DNA from: Rhodospirillales bacterium
GTDB lineage: Bacteria; Pseudomonadota; Alphaproteobacteria; Reyranellales; Reyranellaceae
Assembly: GCA_016699855.1 (NCBI GenBank)
Contig: CP064988.1
Location: forward strand, 4,926,501 to 4,990,500
DNA length: 64,000 nt
Reading direction: 5' to 3'
Part shown: positions 61,931 through 64,000 of the stretch, piece after piece
Numbering within the stretch: the first letter of the stretch is position 1
How the letters are laid out: each line of letters opens with the position of its first letter
Notes under the pieces: model-generated
Databases searched by the model: none
What the model was told of the DNA's origin: nothing
The model's input: only the letters and a program-made list of their open reading frames with translations
Made by a program: the position numbers and the translations under genes

Positions 61931-63805
61931 GTGGATATTTACGTCGACGCCTCCAACATCCTGACGACCGGCACCGAGGATGCGGACCGCATCTTCGCCA
62001 CCGGCGAGGCCGACACCGTCGATGGCGCCGGCGGCGCCGACATGCTGTTCGGCGGCGGCGGCCGCGACACGCTGCGCGGCGGCGCCGGGGCGGATTTCCT
62101 GGTCGGCGGCGCCGACGGCGAGGTCGACATCCTCCAAGGCGGACTGGGCGACGATTTCTACCGGCTCGACGACGCGGGCGAGGTCGCCGACGAGACGGAC
62201 GGCGACGGCCTCGACACGGTCTGGGTCTCGGCCGGCGCGTCCTACACCGCCTCGGCCGGCATCGAGGTCATCGCCATCAACCGCGACGGCGCCTTCGACG
62301 TCGCCGCCAACGCGCTCGACAATCTGGTGTTCGGCAACGACGAGGCCAATAGCGTCGACGGCGGCGACGGGAACGACACGCTGCTGGGCTACGCGGGGGA
62401 CGACACGCTTGCGGGCGGCGCCGGCGACGATGTGGTCCGTGGCGGTGTTGGCAACGATGTCCTTTCCGGCGAAGGCGGCTTCGACATCATGTTCGGCGGT
62501 GGCGGCGATACAGTCTATGGCGGCGCCGGCAACGATTGGATCATGAGCGACATGGGCGCAACGCCTTCGATGATCGCGTACGGCGGGGACGGCGACGACT
62601 TCTTCGAGAACGCCGATCCCCCGTCGCCGGGCGTCGGTGGTCGATCTGACACGTACTATGGTGGCGAAGGCGACGATCACTGGAACGACCTCGGCGATCG
62701 CAACACGCATTTCGGCGGAGTCGGCGACGACGAGTTGAGCGGAGGCCGCGTGCTCGACGGCGGCGACGGCGATGACCTCCTGTGGGCGTGGCGTGGAGGC
62801 ACGGTGTACGGCGGAGCCGGCAACGACTTCTCCCAGGGTGCCGACACCACCTACGGCGGCGATGGCGACGACGAACTGGCCTCGGGGGATGGCGGCATCG
62901 CCTACGGTGGCGATGGCGACGACACCATCGAGTGCGGGGCGGTCGCCGCGATGGCCTATGGTGGCTCCGGAAACGACCAGATCAGTGTCTCGGATGGCAC
63001 CGCCTACGGCGGCGATGGCGACGACCAGATATCTGTCGGGGGCGACGCATATTCCAGCGTCAGCGCGTTCGGAGACGATGGCGACGACGTGTTGACTGGC
63101 GGCGCGGGCGCGGAGGTGCTCTTCGGCGGCGACGGTGACGATGAGCTCAACGCTGGCGATGACTCCGGTGTCCATCTGCTCTTCGGCGGTGCCGGGGTCG
63201 ACACGCTGTACGGCGGCGACGGTGCGGATTTCCTGTCCGGGGGCGCCGATGGCGAGGTCGACATGTTGTGGGGCGGGTGGGGCGACGACTTCTACCGCCT
63301 CGACGATCTCGGCGAGGTCGCCGACGAGAGCGACGGCGGCGGCGGGATCGACACGGTCTGGGTTTCGGTCGGGACGTCGTACACCGCGTCGGCGGGGATC
63401 GAGATCGTGGCGGTCAACGTCGCCGGCGATTTCGATGTCACCGGCAACGGGCTCGACAACGCCCTGCACGGCAACGACGAGGTCAATCGCCTGTATGGCG
63501 GCGCCGGGAACGACCTGCTGCGCGGCTACGATGGCGACGACACGCTGACCGGCGGTGCCGGCTACGACGTGATGATCGGCGGCGCGGGGGCGGATATCTT
63601 CGCGATCGGCGCCGGCGACGGCGACGATCTGATCTGCGACTTCGACGCCGCGGCGGGCGACCGCGTCGACCTCGCCGACGGCGTCGTGTTCCTCGGCGCC
63701 GGCGCCACGCCCGACGTGGCGATGCTGTCGGCCGACGGCGGCCTGACGATCACCTATCTCAGCGCCAACAACGGCCATGCCTGGCAGGCCGAGGATTTCA
63801 TCTGA
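61931..63805 (+). CDS. RTX-type calcium-binding protein, copy 1
   Basis: A 624-residue Asp/Gly-rich secreted protein, GTG start at 61931 without a clear ribosome site. GGxGxDxL-type nonapeptides occur throughout, for instance GGAGADFLVGGADGEVD and GYAGDDTLAGGAGDDVV, with a middle part (about residues 190-370) where YGGDGDD turns are 16-21 residues apart. A 120-residue module (about 50-170) is repeated at about 430-560. The C-terminus GADIFAIGAGDGDDLICDFD has the usual type I secretion layout. RTX turns bind calcium outside the cell; no enzyme domain is seen. It is followed after 6 bases by a near-copy. Confidence 0.88.
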   Translation: MDIYVDASNILTTGTEDADRIFATGEADTVDGAGGADMLFGGGGRDTLRGGAGADFLVGGADGEVDILQGGLGDDFYRLDDAGEVADETDGDGLDTVWVSAGASYTASAGIEVIAINRDGAFDVAANALDNLVFGNDEANSVDGGDGNDTLLGYAGDDTLAGGAGDDVVRGGVGNDVLSGEGGFDIMFGGGGDTVYGGAGNDWIMSDMGATPSMIAYGGDGDDFFENADPPSPGVGGRSDTYYGGEGDDHWNDLGDRNTHFGGVGDDELSGGRVLDGGDGDDLLWAWRGGTVYGGAGNDFSQGADTTYGGDGDDELASGDGGIAYGGDGDDTIECGAVAAMAYGGSGNDQISVSDGTAYGGDGDDQISVGGDAYSSVSAFGDDGDDVLTGGAGAEVLFGGDGDDELNAGDDSGVHLLFGGAGVDTLYGGDGADFLSGGADGEVDMLWGGWGDDFYRLDDLGEVADESDGGGGIDTVWVSVGTSYTASAGIEIVAVNVAGDFDVTGNGLDNALHGNDEVNRLYGGAGNDLLRGYDGDDTLTGGAGYDVMIGGAGADIFAIGAGDGDDLICDFDAAAGDRVDLADGVVFLGAGATPDVAMLSADGGLTITYLSANNGHAWQAEDFI

Positions 63806-63811
63806 ATCGAA

Positions 63812-64000
63812 ATGGCTGATATTTACGTCGACACCTCCAACATCCTGACGACCGGCACCGAGGACGCGGACCGCGTCTTCGCGACCGGCGAGGCCGACAC
63901 CGTCGATGGCGCCGGCGGCGCCGACATGCTGTTCGGCGGCGGCGGCCGCGACACGCTGCGCGGCGGCGCCGGCGCCGATTTCCTCGTCGGTGGCGCCGAC
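63812..64000 (+). CDS. RTX-type calcium-binding protein, copy 2 (cut by window edge)
   Basis: The first 63 codons only. It begins ATG 63812 and gives MADIYVDTSNILTTGTEDAD, near-identical to the opening of copy 1 (about ten base differences in 189). The start context differs, ATG here against GTG in copy 1, with no clear ribosome site in the 6-base gap. The near identity shows a recent tandem duplication. The rest lies beyond the window. Confidence 0.85.
   Translation, partial: MADIYVDTSNILTTGTEDADRVFATGEADTVDGAGGADMLFGGGGRDTLRGGAGADFLVGGAD

Noticed and set aside
62500..63100. Regular GGCGATGGCGACGA-like periodicity resembling a DNA repeat or CRISPR
   Set aside because: The periodicity follows the codons of RTX GGDGDD turns; there are no unique spacers of constant length.

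Overview
The window is a very GC-rich, densely coded stretch of a bacterial chromosome. The gene families point to a heterotrophic alphaproteobacterium of the Rhodospirillales/Hyphomicrobiales kind: a CoxL-type molybdenum hydroxylase operon, an AspRS with the non-discriminating signature, RTX secreted proteins, and many ABC importers, SDRs and acyl-CoA enzymes. Genus cannot be fixed from the sequence alone. No rRNA, tRNA, CRISPR array, insertion sequence or prophage gene was recognised.

Layout. 1-3805 (minus): an oligopeptide-type ABC importer (binding protein, two permeases, start of an ATPase). 3992-6477 (plus): SDR, MAPEG protein, D-2-hydroxyacid dehydrogenase. 6490-10886 (minus): enolase-superfamily enzyme plus a three-gene pyrimidine (URC-type) set of GTP cyclohydrolase II homologue, URC4/DUF1688 protein (frameshifted) and uracil phosphoribosyltransferase. 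11026-12724: a cupin with a histone-like tail and a DAO-type flavoprotein. 12814-19755 (plus): an acyl-CoA ligase, flavin oxidoreductase, two SDRs (one frameshifted), an MFS transporter and an aldo/keto reductase. 19902-21790 (minus): AbrB-like membrane protein and NAD kinase. 21888-28437: a phosphonate-type importer (PhnC, D, E, E) followed by a LicC-like nucleotidyltransferase, bracketed by two MetE C-terminal-like proteins. 28447-33849: two hydrolases, a small winged-helix-like protein and three EamA transporters. 33926-37209: a CHASE2 adenylate/guanylate cyclase overlapping a D-glutamate cyclase. 37323-39151: acyl-CoA dehydrogenase and DedA. 39332-45282 (plus): a tightly packed six-gene operon (quinone oxidoreductase, SDR, 2Fe-2S protein, DUF2817, PLP desulfhydrase, M81 peptidase). 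45411-47366: a membrane GH17 protein. 47450-51938: CoxG, S, L, M, closed by a clear terminator. 52011-55118: a small secreted/anchored protein and a divergent pair of citrate-synthase-fold genes, one with a DNA-binding domain, set in AT-rich islands. 55365-58541: RNase D and AspRS, divergent. 58984-61625: RraA-like protein and N-acyl-D-amino-acid deacylase. 61931-64000: two tandem, recently duplicated RTX proteins, the second cut by the window edge.

Three genes carry single indels (near 8858, 18006 and 32595), at least two of them in a homopolymer or CG run, so part of the apparent gene decay may be assembly error. Large intergenic inverted repeats lie at 19816-19884, 55126-55297 and 58627-58942, with a further copy of the last at 59781. 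The most promising unexplained unit is the phosphonate importer + nucleotidyltransferase + twin MetE-like cassette. The HTH-citrate synthase pair, the cyclase/D-glutamate cyclase overlap and the spaced-out RTX tandem also deserve follow-up.
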